A stretch of 64,000 nucleotides of DNA. Source: an uncultured Tenacibaculum sp. Its GTDB lineage: Bacteria; Bacteroidota; Bacteroidia; Flavobacteriales; Flavobacteriaceae. The stretch is from assembly GCF_947498805.1 (NCBI RefSeq), contig NZ_CANMLT010000006.1, forward strand, positions 1 through 64,000, given 5' to 3'. How positions within the stretch are numbered: position 1 is the first letter of the stretch; each line of letters begins with the position of its first letter. Positions 34,471 through 43,825 of this stretch are shown piece after piece. The translations under genes and the position numbers were made by a program. The notes under the pieces were generated by a model, which saw only the letters and a list, made by a program, of their open reading frames with translations, was not told the origin of the DNA and searched no databases.

Positions 34471-35367
34471 GTGAAAAAAGTAGCCATTTACGGACAATCC
34501 TATACGATTACAGCCGAGAAAGAAATACAAATATTATTAACTTCTTTAGAAAAATATAATACCGAAGTATTTTTTGAAAAAAGTTTTTACAACCTATTAA
34601 CAGAGAATAATTCTTTACACAAGACCTACCCTGTTTTTTCTCATTTTAACGACCTTACCAATGATTTTGAATGTATGTTCACTATTGGAGGTGATGGTAC
34701 TATTTTAAGAGCAGTAACTTATATTAGAGATTTAAACATTCCTGTAATGGGTATCAATACCGGAAGATTAGGGTTTTTAGCCACTGTACAAAAGAATCAG
34801 ATTAAAGAAGCAATTGAACAGCTTGTTAATAAGGAATATCAAATTCAAGAAAGAACTGTATTAGAAATAGAAACCAGTCCGAAAACTAATGAGTATTCAG
34901 AATTAAACTTTGCTCTTAATGAAGTAACCATTGCAAGAAGAAACACTACCTCTATGATTGGTGTTAGAACCTATCTTAACAATGAATACTTAACCAATTA
35001 CTGGGCAGATGGTTTAATTATAGCAACTCCAACAGGGTCTACAGGCTATTCGTTAAGCTGTGATGGACCAGTGATATTACCAAATGCTAAAAATTTTGTT
35101 ATAACTCCTATTGCTCCGCACAATTTGAATGCGAGACCTATGGTAATACCAGATAATACTACCATTGAATTAGAGGTTAGTGCTAGAGAAAAGGATTTTT
35201 TAATTTCTTTAGATTCAAGAATTACCACCGTACCTCAAGAAACAAAAGTTAAAATAAAGAAGGCCAATTTTACTATAAAAAGCATACAGCTTAACAAGCA
35301 ATCTTATTTAAAAACTCTTAGAAGTAAACTCTTGTGGGGCGAAGACACCAGAAATGAATCTATTTAA
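34471..35367 (+). CDS. nadK: NAD kinase
   Basis: Phosphorylates NAD to NADP. The 298-residue protein has GGDGTILRA, the NTGRLGFLA segment, NEVTIARRNT and TPTGSTGYSLSCDGP, all diagnostic. Start is GTG at 34471; no in-frame ATG gives a full N-terminal strand (KKVAIYGQS). Second gene after the CBS-domain protein. Confidence 0.95.
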   Translation: MKKVAIYGQSYTITAEKEIQILLTSLEKYNTEVFFEKSFYNLLTENNSLHKTYPVFSHFNDLTNDFECMFTIGGDGTILRAVTYIRDLNIPVMGINTGRLGFLATVQKNQIKEAIEQLVNKEYQIQERTVLEIETSPKTNEYSELNFALNEVTIARRNTTSMIGVRTYLNNEYLTNYWADGLIIATPTGSTGYSLSCDGPVILPNAKNFVITPIAPHNLNARPMVIPDNTTIELEVSAREKDFLISLDSRITTVPQETKVKIKKANFTIKSIQLNKQSYLKTLRSKLLWGEDTRNESI

Positions 35368-35452
35368 TCAAAATCCCCTTACAATAAAACGCAGAAAAAA
35401 AAGTTAATCAAAAAAGACATATCATTAACTTTTTAAAGCAAATTCAATTATC

Positions 35453-35460
35453 TATATTTG
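35453..35460 (+). promoter_or_regulatory. -7 element before the DUF6089 gene
   Basis: TATATTTG matches TAnnTTTG, 15 bp before the ATG at 35476. The 90-bp gap after nadK and this box suggest that the DUF6089 - uppS - bamA group has its own promoter. A clear -33 TTG is not seen. Confidence 0.4.
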
Positions 35461-35475
35461 CACGCTATTATTATA

Positions 35476-36156
35476 ATGGGAAAACGTATTTTATTTATAT
35501 TATTGTTAAGTTCAGTAAGCTTTTTACAAGCTCAAAGTCATGAAATTGGGGTTTTTCTTGGAGGCTCTAATTACGTCGGTGACATTGGAAGAACAAACTA
35601 TTTATACCCTAACGAATTTGCTGGGGGTATTGTGTATAAATACAATCTAAACCCAAGAATAGCCCTAAGAGGAAACTACAATCTAATTCCAATTTCTGGA
35701 AATGATCAAGATTCAGAAAATCTATACAGACAACAATTCGGAAGAAGTTTTACCAATACGGTTCACGAATTTGCTGCTGGTGTAGAATTTAACTTTTATG
35801 AATATAATATTGCAGACTACAGAACTTCATTTACCCCTTATATATTAGCACAGTTTGCAGCTATTAATTACAAAAGTCCTGGACGTTTAATTAACGCAAA
35901 TACTATTGAGTTAAAAAACACTTTTTCTTATGCTCTCCCTGTAGGAATAGGTATTAAAGGAAGGTTAAGTGATGATTTAGCCTTTGCTTTAGAAACTGGT
36001 GCCAGGTACACATTTACAGATAAACTAGATTATAGTACAAGCGAAATTCCATCATTAGATTTCGAAGGAAATGGAAATGACTGGTATTTTTTCACAGGTA
36101 TTTCAATTGTTTATACCTTTGGAAGGCCAGCTTGTTATAGCGGATTAACAGAATAA
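35476..36156 (+). CDS. DUF6089-like outer membrane beta-barrel protein
   Basis: A 226-residue protein with signal peptide (about 1-18) and strands alternating in an eight-stranded barrel pattern. The opening HEIGVFLGGSNYVGDIGRTNYLYPN is the family hallmark. It lies just before uppS and bamA (4-bp gap), a conserved order in flavobacteria as I recall. ATG at 35476 is chosen because it gives a clean signal peptide. Role unknown, likely envelope-related. Confidence 0.85.
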   Translation: MGKRILFILLLSSVSFLQAQSHEIGVFLGGSNYVGDIGRTNYLYPNEFAGGIVYKYNLNPRIALRGNYNLIPISGNDQDSENLYRQQFGRSFTNTVHEFAAGVEFNFYEYNIADYRTSFTPYILAQFAAINYKSPGRLINANTIELKNTFSYALPVGIGIKGRLSDDLAFALETGARYTFTDKLDYSTSEIPSLDFEGNGNDWYFFTGISIVYTFGRPACYSGLTE

Positions 36157-36160
36157 ACAT

Positions 36161-36913
36161 ATGTCAGAACTACTACAAAGCATTAATTTACAAAACACGC
36201 CAAATCATATTGCCATTATTATGGATGGTAATGGTCGATGGGCAAAAGGTAAAGGGATGCAACGTGTATTTGGACACAAAAATGCTTTAACAGCAGTTCG
36301 CGAGGCCGTTGCAGGAGCCTCAGATGTTGGAGCTAAATTTATTACACTATATGCTTTTTCAACTGAAAATTGGAATCGTCCAAAATTAGAAGTTGATGCC
36401 TTAATGAGTCTTTTAGTTAATTCTCTAAAAAAAGAACTCCCTAATTTTCAAAAAAACGGAATAAGAGTAAATAGCATAGGTAATATCGAACAATTACCCT
36501 CAAAAGCAAGAAAAGTTTTATCTGAAGTTATTAAAGCTACCGAAAACAATTCAACAATCACCCTAACTTTTGCATTAAGCTACGGAGCGAGAGAAGAAAT
36601 TGTTAATGCTATCAAAAACATATCTAAAAAAGTTGTTAATAACGAATTAGATATTGAAAAAATAGACGATAAAATTATAAATAATCATTTATATACGTTT
36701 AATTTGCCCGACGTTGATTTGATGATCCGCACAAGTGGAGAACAAAGAATAAGTAATTTCTTATTATGGCAAATGGCATACGCAGAACTTTATTTTACGG
36801 AGGTTTTGTGGCCGGATTTTAGAAAAGAACATCTTTTTAACGCAATATTAGATTACCAAAACAGAGAAAGAAGATTTGGAAAAACCAGTGAACAGATTGA
36901 AAGTAATGAATAG
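36161..36913 (+). CDS. uppS: Isoprenyl transferase (undecaprenyl diphosphate synthase)
   Basis: Makes the C55 lipid carrier for cell-wall synthesis. The 250-residue protein has the IIMDGNGRWAKG motif with catalytic Asp, YAFSTENWNRP, and the closing IRTSGEQRISNFLLWQMAYAE signature. It overlaps the bamA start by 8 bp, tying lipid carrier and outer-membrane assembly genes in one transcript. Confidence 0.97.
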   Translation: MSELLQSINLQNTPNHIAIIMDGNGRWAKGKGMQRVFGHKNALTAVREAVAGASDVGAKFITLYAFSTENWNRPKLEVDALMSLLVNSLKKELPNFQKNGIRVNSIGNIEQLPSKARKVLSEVIKATENNSTITLTFALSYGAREEIVNAIKNISKKVVNNELDIEKIDDKIINNHLYTFNLPDVDLMIRTSGEQRISNFLLWQMAYAELYFTEVLWPDFRKEHLFNAILDYQNRERRFGKTSEQIESNE

Positions 36914-39467
36914 ATATTCGTTTTTTATTGCATTTTTATTAACCGTTTTTACGGTAAGTACGCAACAAGCACAAGATATAACTCCTAAGGACAGTACGCA
37001 GACCAATGTTATATCATACGAAAAGGGTAAAGAATATATTTTAGGGGGAATAGCCGTTACTGGATTACAAAAATTTAGTGAACAAACTGTTAGAGTATAT
37101 ACCGGTTTAATTATCGGTCAACCTGTTAAATTACCAGGAGATAAACTTACCAGTGCCATTAAGAAATTATATGAGAGTAAACAGTTTAGTGAGGTAGATG
37201 TTTACCTTTCTAAAAGAGATGGTAATACCGTGTACTTACAATTCAATGTTATTGAATTACCACAACTTACCAATGTTACTATTACTGGTGTGAGTAAATC
37301 AAAAGCTAGAGAGTTACAAAAAGAAACCGACCTGAAAAAAGGAACAATGGTTACCGATAACCTTATTGTTACTACCAGAAATTTCATTAAGAAAAAGTAC
37401 ACAGACAAAGGTTTCTTAAAAACCAAAGTAACTTTAGATACTAAAAAAGATACTACCGATATCAATACAGTAAGTATGAAAATATTTATTGATAAAGGAA
37501 ACCGTATCAAAATTAAAAACATTACGTTTAAAGGTAATGAAGCTTTTTCTGATGGAAACTTAAGAGGTGCCATGAAAAACACTAAACGTAAAATGATTGG
37601 TCGTTTCTGGAAAGCTTCTAAGTATATCTTAGATGATTATAAAGAAGATTTAGAAAAAATATTAGAGAAGTATAGCGAAAAAGGATATCGTGATGCTCGA
37701 ATCATTTCTGATAATCTTACTTGGAATGATGACAATACAATTAACTTAGAAATTGCAGTAGAAGAAGGTAGACAATATAGATTTGGAGAAATTAAATTCA
37801 TCGGAAATCAAAAATATACTGATGAATTCCTTCATCAATTCTTACGTATTGACAAAGGAGATCTTTATAACGGAAAAGTATTAAAAGAAAGAATTTCTGG
37901 TGATGGAACTCCAGATTCTCAAGATATTCAAACATTATATCACAACACTGGTTATTTATTCTCTCAAGTAAACGCAGTTGAAACACAGGTAAAAAACGAC
38001 TCTATTACTGTAGAGATTCGTATTCGTGAAGATGAGCCTGCAACTATTAAAAAAGTAACTGTTGTTGGTAACGAAAAAACCAATGACCATGTTATTTTTA
38101 GAGAATTAAGAGTAAAGCCAGGTGATTTATTCAGTCGTCAAAACATTATTAGATCTATTCGTGAAATTGGACAGTTAGGTTTCTTCGACACGAATGTTAC
38201 TCCAGATGTAAAACCTAATTATCAAGATAAAACTGCTGATATTGAGTTTAGCGTAACTGAAAAAGGAGGAAGTCAAATAGAACTTCAAGGAGGATACGGT
38301 GCTGGATCATTTATCGGTACATTAGGTTTATCTTTCAACAATTTCTCTATTAAAAACCTTTTCAATAAAGAAGCTTATAGACCATTACCTATGGGAGATG
38401 GACAAAGCTTATCTTTAAGATTACAAGCAGCAAGAACATACGAAACATATAGTTTATCTTTTAGTGAACCATGGTTAGGAGGAAAAAGACCACAATCTTT
38501 ATCTTTCTCTCTATATTATTCAAATCAGTTTAGATTTGATTTCCGTACCAATCAAGTTTTAAAGGACCAAAATTTAAGTATTATTGGAGCCTCGATTGGA
38601 TTAGGAAAGAGGTTACAGTGGCCAGATGATTACTTTACACTTTCACAAAGTATCAGCTACCAGAGAATTGCCTTAAACAACTATCAATATAGAGTAGGTT
38701 CTTCTAATGATATTTTAAATCAAGGAAACTTAAACAATTTAGCATATAATATTGCTTTAAGCCGTAATTCTGCAGGACCAAGTTTAATCTTCCCTACATA
38801 TGGTTCTGAGTTTACTGTTAGAGCTAAAGCAACTTTCCCTTATTCACTTGTAAACGGAAAAGACTTTACAGCTCCAGACAACCCAACAGATCAACAGAGA
38901 AACGATTATTTAGCTGATAAATACCAATGGTTAGAATACTATAAATTATCTGCAAAAGGTAAGTGGTATACCGCACTGGCAAATAAATTAGTTTTAATGT
39001 CTAATTTTGAAGTAGGATATTTAGGTTCTTACAATAGCAAGTTAGGATTAACTCCAGTAGAAAGATTCTTTGTTGGAGGTGATGGTATTGCACAAGGACA
39101 GTTAGATGGACGTGAAATTGTAGGATTAAGAGGATACGAAAACAATAGTTTATCTGATTTAGACGGAGGAGCTATTTATAATAAATTCCAGTTAGAATTA
39201 CGTTATTCTATTACAGATAAACCTTCTGCATCTATTTATACATTAGGATTTTTAGAAGCAGGTAATTCTTATAGCAATTTTAGTGAATTTAATCCGTTTA
39301 AACTTAAACGTTCTGCTGGACTAGGTATTCGTATATTTATGCCTGCCTTCGGATTATTAGGAATTGACTTTGCTCATGGTTTCGATCCATTACCATTAGT
39401 AGACCAATCTCTAAACCCAACAAAGTCTGGCTGGCAAACACATTTTATTATTGGAAGACAGTTCTAA
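36906..39467 (+). CDS. bamA: Outer membrane protein assembly factor BamA
   Basis: Inserts beta-barrel proteins into the outer membrane. The 853-residue protein has a signal peptide (about 1-22), five POTRA repeats (about 35-430, with landmarks such as ITGVSKSKARELQ and VVGNEKTNDHVIFRELR), and a C-terminal Omp85 barrel ending in FIIGRQF with terminal Phe. The VRGY-like motif appears as GLRGYENNS. I chose the ATG at 36906, inside uppS. Confidence 0.96.
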   Translation: MNRYSFFIAFLLTVFTVSTQQAQDITPKDSTQTNVISYEKGKEYILGGIAVTGLQKFSEQTVRVYTGLIIGQPVKLPGDKLTSAIKKLYESKQFSEVDVYLSKRDGNTVYLQFNVIELPQLTNVTITGVSKSKARELQKETDLKKGTMVTDNLIVTTRNFIKKKYTDKGFLKTKVTLDTKKDTTDINTVSMKIFIDKGNRIKIKNITFKGNEAFSDGNLRGAMKNTKRKMIGRFWKASKYILDDYKEDLEKILEKYSEKGYRDARIISDNLTWNDDNTINLEIAVEEGRQYRFGEIKFIGNQKYTDEFLHQFLRIDKGDLYNGKVLKERISGDGTPDSQDIQTLYHNTGYLFSQVNAVETQVKNDSITVEIRIREDEPATIKKVTVVGNEKTNDHVIFRELRVKPGDLFSRQNIIRSIREIGQLGFFDTNVTPDVKPNYQDKTADIEFSVTEKGGSQIELQGGYGAGSFIGTLGLSFNNFSIKNLFNKEAYRPLPMGDGQSLSLRLQAARTYETYSLSFSEPWLGGKRPQSLSFSLYYSNQFRFDFRTNQVLKDQNLSIIGASIGLGKRLQWPDDYFTLSQSISYQRIALNNYQYRVGSSNDILNQGNLNNLAYNIALSRNSAGPSLIFPTYGSEFTVRAKATFPYSLVNGKDFTAPDNPTDQQRNDYLADKYQWLEYYKLSAKGKWYTALANKLVLMSNFEVGYLGSYNSKLGLTPVERFFVGGDGIAQGQLDGREIVGLRGYENNSLSDLDGGAIYNKFQLELRYSITDKPSASIYTLGFLEAGNSYSNFSEFNPFKLKRSAGLGIRIFMPAFGLLGIDFAHGFDPLPLVDQSLNPTKSGWQTHFIIGRQF

Positions 39468-39530
39468 AAAACCTTACATTTGTAATGTGTCTGGTTTTTG
39501 GCACGGTTTTTTCTAAACACATTATACAAG

Positions 39531-40358
39531 ATGAAAAAAAACATTTTATTAATCGTTCTTTTATTTACTAGCATTTTTAGCTTTGCTCAAAAAAATCAGC
39601 GTATTGCGTATATAGACATGGAGTATATTCTTCAGAATATCCCAGAATATATTACCGCTCAAAATACACTTAATGATAAGGTTGAAAAATGGAGAAAAAG
39701 GTTAGATGACGAAGCACGAAAGATAGAAGTTTTAAAAACCGATTTAACCAATGAAAAAGCAATTCTAACGAAAGATTTGATTGATGAACGTGAAGAAGAC
39801 ATTACTATTAAACAAGAATCTTTACGCAGATTAGAATCTTTATATTTTGGTCCAAATGGTGACATGTACAATCTTAGAAAGCAATTAATAAAGCCTGTAC
39901 AAGATCAAGTATACAATGCGGTTCAAAATATAGCATCAAGAAAAAAGTATGATTTTGTTTTTGACAAGTCAAGCGAGTTGGTGATGCTTTATTCAAATAA
40001 AAAACACGATATTAGCGACCTTGTTGTAAAATTGATAAACATTGATCAAAGAAAACAAGAAAAGAAAGATAAAATTGCTGCTAAGAAAGAATTATTAAAA
40101 AACAATAATGTATCTGAAGAACAAGCAGCAAAACTTGCTAAGAAAGAAGAATTAAAGAAGAAGAGAGAAGAAGCAAGATTAGCTAGAATTAAACAAATAG
40201 AAGAAACCAGAAAAGCTCGTTTAAAAGAAAGAGCCGATAAAAGAAAGTTACTTTTAGAGAAAAAAGCAGCGCTTAGAAAAGCTCAGGAAGAAGCTAAAAA
40301 GAAAGCTGAAGAAGAGGCAAAAAAGCGTAAAGAAGAAAAGGATAATAAAGACAATTAA
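39531..40358 (+). CDS. OmpH/Skp-family periplasmic chaperone with charged tail
   Basis: A 275-residue protein with signal peptide (about 1-20, ending FSFAQ) and the OmpH core (RIAYIDMEYILQNIPEY... to about 170). The last 90 residues are a long Lys/Glu/Arg-rich helix, absent in the shorter paralogue next to it. Skp chaperones hold unfolded outer-membrane proteins for BamA, fitting its place after bamA. ATG at 39531 gives the signal peptide. Confidence 0.9.
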   Translation: MKKNILLIVLLFTSIFSFAQKNQRIAYIDMEYILQNIPEYITAQNTLNDKVEKWRKRLDDEARKIEVLKTDLTNEKAILTKDLIDEREEDITIKQESLRRLESLYFGPNGDMYNLRKQLIKPVQDQVYNAVQNIASRKKYDFVFDKSSELVMLYSNKKHDISDLVVKLINIDQRKQEKKDKIAAKKELLKNNNVSEEQAAKLAKKEELKKKREEARLARIKQIEETRKARLKERADKRKLLLEKKAALRKAQEEAKKKAEEEAKKRKEEKDNKDN

Positions 40359-40397
40359 TCAAGAATAAAAACAATTATTTAATTAAAACAACAAAGA

Positions 40398-40907
40398 ATG
40401 AAACATTTAAAAACGTTATTATTAGTTGCAATTTTTACAGTTGGTTTGGGTGGTGTTGCGAATGCACAAAAAATAGCACATATTAACACTGATAAATTAT
40501 TAGCTGAAATGCCTTCAACAAAAGCAATGAAAGCTGATTTAGAAAAATTAAACAAGACTTACCAAGACGAGATTGAAGGAATGTTTAAAAAATATCAGGC
40601 TAAAGTAAATAAATACGAAGCAGAAGGAAAGAATCAAACAAAAGAGGTTAACATTAAAAGAGCACAAGAAGTTCAAGAAGATGCTAGAAAGATAGAACAA
40701 GCTAGACAAGCTGCTGCTCAAGAAATGCAAAAGAAGTACCAAGAAAAAACGTTACCTATTTTAAAGAAAGCAGAAGAAGCTATTAAAGCAGTTGCTGCTG
40801 AAAAAGGAATCATCTACGTATTAGATGCTGCTCCAGGTAAAGGATTAATCGTTTACGACAAAGGAGAAGATATCTACGGTGCTGTAAAAGCGAAATTAGG
40901 ATTCTAA
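40398..40907 (+). CDS. OmpH/Skp-family periplasmic chaperone
   Basis: A 169-residue OmpH-type protein: signal peptide ending GVANAQ, then KIAHINTDKLLAEMPS, a long coiled-coil and closing ILKKAEEAIKAVAAEKGIIYVLDA. Length is that of classical Skp. It is tandem to the longer OmpH gene with a 39-bp gap, so both are from one duplication and probably act with BamA. Confidence 0.93.
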   Translation: MKHLKTLLLVAIFTVGLGGVANAQKIAHINTDKLLAEMPSTKAMKADLEKLNKTYQDEIEGMFKKYQAKVNKYEAEGKNQTKEVNIKRAQEVQEDARKIEQARQAAAQEMQKKYQEKTLPILKKAEEAIKAVAAEKGIIYVLDAAPGKGLIVYDKGEDIYGAVKAKLGF

Positions 40908-40932
40908 TTTTAATAAAAAATATATATAAAAG

Positions 40933-40960
40933 ATCCTGCTATTTTAGCAGGATTTTTATT
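40933..40960 (+). terminator. Terminator of the envelope operon
   Basis: ATCCTGCTA and TAGCAGGAT pair around TTT, then TTTTATTTTTG. It divides the ompH pair from murI, though murI follows only 10 bp later, so some read-through is likely. Confidence 0.8.
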
Positions 40961-40970
40961 TTTGTTAAAA

Positions 40971-41771
40971 ATGAGCAAAATTATCAATTCACCCATAGGA
41001 ATATTTGATTCTGGCATTGGCGGAACATCCATCTGGAAAGAAATCCACAGCTTACTACCAAATGATGATACTATTTATTTAGCAGATAGTATCAATGCTC
41101 CCTATGGACAAAAATCAAAAGAAGAGATAATTTATCTTTCAAAAAAAAACACAGAGTTTCTACTTAACAAAAATGCTAAAATAATTGTCGTAGCATGTAA
41201 TACTGCTACTACTAATGCAATTAAATATTTAAGAGAAACTTATAAAGTTCCTTTTATTGGTATTGAACCAGCTATAAAACCTGCTTCATTACAAACACAA
41301 TCGAAAATAATTGGAATTTTAGCTACGAAGGGAACTTTGAACAGTGAGTTATTTGAAAAAACTTCTTCACTTTTGGACAACAATATTAAAATTATTGAAC
41401 AAGTTGGTGAAGGTTTAGTTGACCTTATTGAAAATGGGCAAATAAACACTCCTGAAATGACTATTCTCTTAAAAAAGTACCTTACCCCTATGTTAGATGC
41501 AAAAGCTGATTGTATCGTACTAGGATGTACCCATTATCCTTATCTTATAGAAGCTATTAACAAGATTACGAATCATACAGTAAATCTCATTGATTCAGGC
41601 GAGGCTGTTGCCAGACAAACTAAAAAAGTACTTGAGTTAAATAGTTTAATGCATACTCAAACAAAAAAAACAGCTTCACATTTATTTTATATCAATAAAT
41701 CCAAAACTGTTTTAGAAAATATTTTAAAAGATACTAAGGCCAATATAAAGGTCGAAGAACTTTCTTTTTAG
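40971..41771 (+). CDS. murI: Glutamate racemase
   Basis: Provides D-glutamate for peptidoglycan. The 266-residue protein has GIFDSGIGGTSIW, the catalytic Cys in VVACNTATTNA, and the second in VLGCTHYPYL. I use the ATG at 40971 since upstream codons fall in the terminator. It overlaps the end of the convergent PorP/SprF gene by 4 bp. Confidence 0.96.
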   Translation: MSKIINSPIGIFDSGIGGTSIWKEIHSLLPNDDTIYLADSINAPYGQKSKEEIIYLSKKNTEFLLNKNAKIIVVACNTATTNAIKYLRETYKVPFIGIEPAIKPASLQTQSKIIGILATKGTLNSELFEKTSSLLDNNIKIIEQVGEGLVDLIENGQINTPEMTILLKKYLTPMLDAKADCIVLGCTHYPYLIEAINKITNHTVNLIDSGEAVARQTKKVLELNSLMHTQTKKTASHLFYINKSKTVLENILKDTKANIKVEELSF

Positions 41772-42736
41772 AATAAACTTCCGTTGATATTAGGACAAGC
41801 TGAGGCTCTTCTCTTTCTACATAAAATGTTCATACCTAAAGAAATCTGGTGAAATCCTCCATTAGAAAAAACAATGTCTCCAGTTTGCTGTGTATAGGTA
41901 TAAGAAACCATAAACTTTTTAAAGTTAACTCCTACAATAGGAGTAAAATATTGAGCTTCTCCAAAAACGCTTCCGTCAAAACTAGTTCTATATGATAATG
42001 CCGCCCAGAATTGGGTATTTCTAATCATCTTATAAACCTTAAAGTTAATATCGGCTACCTTTTCACCTGTTTGTTCTTTATATTGAAACATTACAGATGG
42101 CTCATATTGTAATACATCTTTTTCCCCAAAAAAGTAACTTCCTCCTAAAATATAGTTTCTAAGATTTAACGATTCAAAATTATCGTTTAATCCATCTTTA
42201 GCAGCTAAAAACAAATTCTTTATCGTAAAATACGATGCAAACCCTTTATAGTGGTAAGCCATTCCAAAATCTGCATTGTAATAAAAATTACTTTCAATAA
42301 CCTGTGCTACCTCTCTATCAAATCTAAAAGTTCTTTGATCTACTTGATTTTGTACAAACGACATCGATAGTCCGAAAGACAACTGATTAAACAAGCTCTC
42401 ACTCCCCATATTTAAGTGGTAAGCGTAGGTACCTTGCAGTCCTATTTGAGAATGATATCCATTACTATCATTAAATAGAATAAAACCATAAGCTGAATTG
42501 GAATCATTTCCTGTTTTTGCATGATAACTCAACGTTTGTAAACTTGGGGCATCATCTACACCAAACCATTGCTGACGTGCGGTAAATCGAATCTTACCAC
42601 ACTCCCCTACTCCTGCTGCTGCTGGATGTAATAAATATACATTGTCTGATAAGTAATCAGCATAAATAGGCAACGTTTCCTGAGCAGAAACTCTTAACGA
42701 TAAACCTAAAATCAATAAAACTACTATTTTCTTCAT
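41768..42736 (-). CDS. PorP/SprF family type IX secretion membrane protein
   Basis: A 322-residue outer-membrane barrel with signal peptide (MKKIVVLLILGLSLRVSAQ). Landmarks of the family are PIYADYLSDNVYLLHPAAAG near the N terminus, RFTARQQWFGVDDAPSLQTLSYH, and a late SYTYTQQTGDIVFSNGGFHQISLGM. Bacteroidota carry many PorP/SprF paralogues, each helping export a specific partner by the type IX system. No adhesin partner (SprB/gliding domain protein) lies next to it. ATG at 42736 gives the correct signal peptide. Confidence 0.9.
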   Translation of the reverse strand: MKKIVVLLILGLSLRVSAQETLPIYADYLSDNVYLLHPAAAGVGECGKIRFTARQQWFGVDDAPSLQTLSYHAKTGNDSNSAYGFILFNDSNGYHSQIGLQGTYAYHLNMGSESLFNQLSFGLSMSFVQNQVDQRTFRFDREVAQVIESNFYYNADFGMAYHYKGFASYFTIKNLFLAAKDGLNDNFESLNLRNYILGGSYFFGEKDVLQYEPSVMFQYKEQTGEKVADINFKVYKMIRNTQFWAALSYRTSFDGSVFGEAQYFTPIVGVNFKKFMVSYTYTQQTGDIVFSNGGFHQISLGMNILCRKRRASACPNINGSLF

Positions 42737-42838
42737 AGACCTAACTAGATAAAAAGCCTTCAAAGATAACCAAGCTAAATAATATATACTGTTAAAATCA
42801 AAAAAACTACGTTTAAAATATTTCATTCAAAAAACCAA

Positions 42839-43678
42839 TTAATGCATAATTCTATAGGAAGAAGGCGTTAATCCCTTCAATTCCTTAAATTTTCTATTAA
42901 AATTTGAAATGTTTTTAAATCCAGATTTATCAGATATCTCAGTAATTAAATAGTCTTTGTCTTGCAACAACTTACACGCTTTTTCTATTCTTAATTCATT
43001 TAAAAAGCTAAAATAAGTTTTATTTGTTCTTTGTTTAAAGTACCTACAAAAAGCATTAGAAGTCATATTTGCTATCTCCGCTATTTCCTCTAAATCTATC
43101 TTTCTATTAAAATTAGTCAGCGTATAATCCATGATATCACGCATTCTTTTTCCTTCATTATCTGTATAATTCTTATTATATATAAATGAAGAAAGTGACT
43201 TGGTTTCTGAACTTAAAATAACATCTATAACCTTAATAAAAACAATAAACCGCTCTAAATCCCTACTTTTTGGTAATTTTAAAAATAGTTTTTCTAATTT
43301 CTCCTTACTAGAAATGACTCTAAAACTCGTTTTAGACTTACTAAAAAAAGTTCCCATTTCTTTAAAATCATCCAATTTAAAAAAGCTCTCTCCAAAAGAG
43401 TTTTCAGTAAAAAACAACGAGATCATAAAGGAGTTCTTTACTACCGAAGTATCACTTTTAAAAACATGTGGTTGGTTACTACCAATTACAAGAATATCAC
43501 CTTTTTTATATTCTTCAATAGAATCTCCAACAACTAAGGTTCCCTCTCCTTTTACAATAAAACATAATTGAATTTCTTCATGCTGATGAAACTTATCATA
43601 AAAGTATGCTCCTTTATCTTCTTGATAGATTAATCCTATGTTTTTTGCTTTCGGTATTTTAAACGGTAATACTTTCAT
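42839..43678 (-). CDS. AraC-family regulator with cupin sensor
   Basis: A 279-residue regulator: N-terminal AraC-type cupin (about 10-90; HQHEEIQLCFIVKGEGTLVVGD) and C-terminal double HTH (about 180-278; MTSNAFCRYFKQRTNKTYFSFLNELRI and KSGFKNISNFNRKFKELKG). It is divergent from the hydroxyproline catabolic operon and is its most probable activator, with a dyad site at 43744-43763 between them. Confidence 0.9.
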   Translation of the reverse strand: MKVLPFKIPKAKNIGLIYQEDKGAYFYDKFHQHEEIQLCFIVKGEGTLVVGDSIEEYKKGDILVIGSNQPHVFKSDTSVVKNSFMISLFFTENSFGESFFKLDDFKEMGTFFSKSKTSFRVISSKEKLEKLFLKLPKSRDLERFIVFIKVIDVILSSETKSLSSFIYNKNYTDNEGKRMRDIMDYTLTNFNRKIDLEEIAEIANMTSNAFCRYFKQRTNKTYFSFLNELRIEKACKLLQDKDYLITEISDKSGFKNISNFNRKFKELKGLTPSSYRIMH

Positions 43679-43743
43679 TTTATGATGATTTACCTCAAAC
43701 TTATAAAATATACACCAAAAATAACACTAAATAAATCATAAAG

Positions 43744-43763
43744 GGTAATATTGTATCATTACC
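43744..43763. promoter_or_regulatory. Dyad operator upstream of the hydroxyproline operon
   Basis: GGTAAT - 8 bp - ATTACC is a perfect dyad, centred about 50 bp before the -7 box at 43801. It lies between the AraC-type regulator and the operon, so it is a likely binding site. No other copy was noticed in the window. Confidence 0.5.
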
Positions 43764-43800
43764 AGTTAAAAACTAACAAAAAACAAGCCTAGTTAAAACA

Positions 43801-43808
43801 TAACTTTG
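43801..43808 (+). promoter_or_regulatory. -7 element of the hydroxyproline operon
   Basis: TAACTTTG matches TAnnTTTG. No TTG is found 17-23 bp upstream, which fits an activator-dependent promoter. Confidence 0.5.
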
Positions 43809-43825
43809 CCCCCAAAACAAGTATT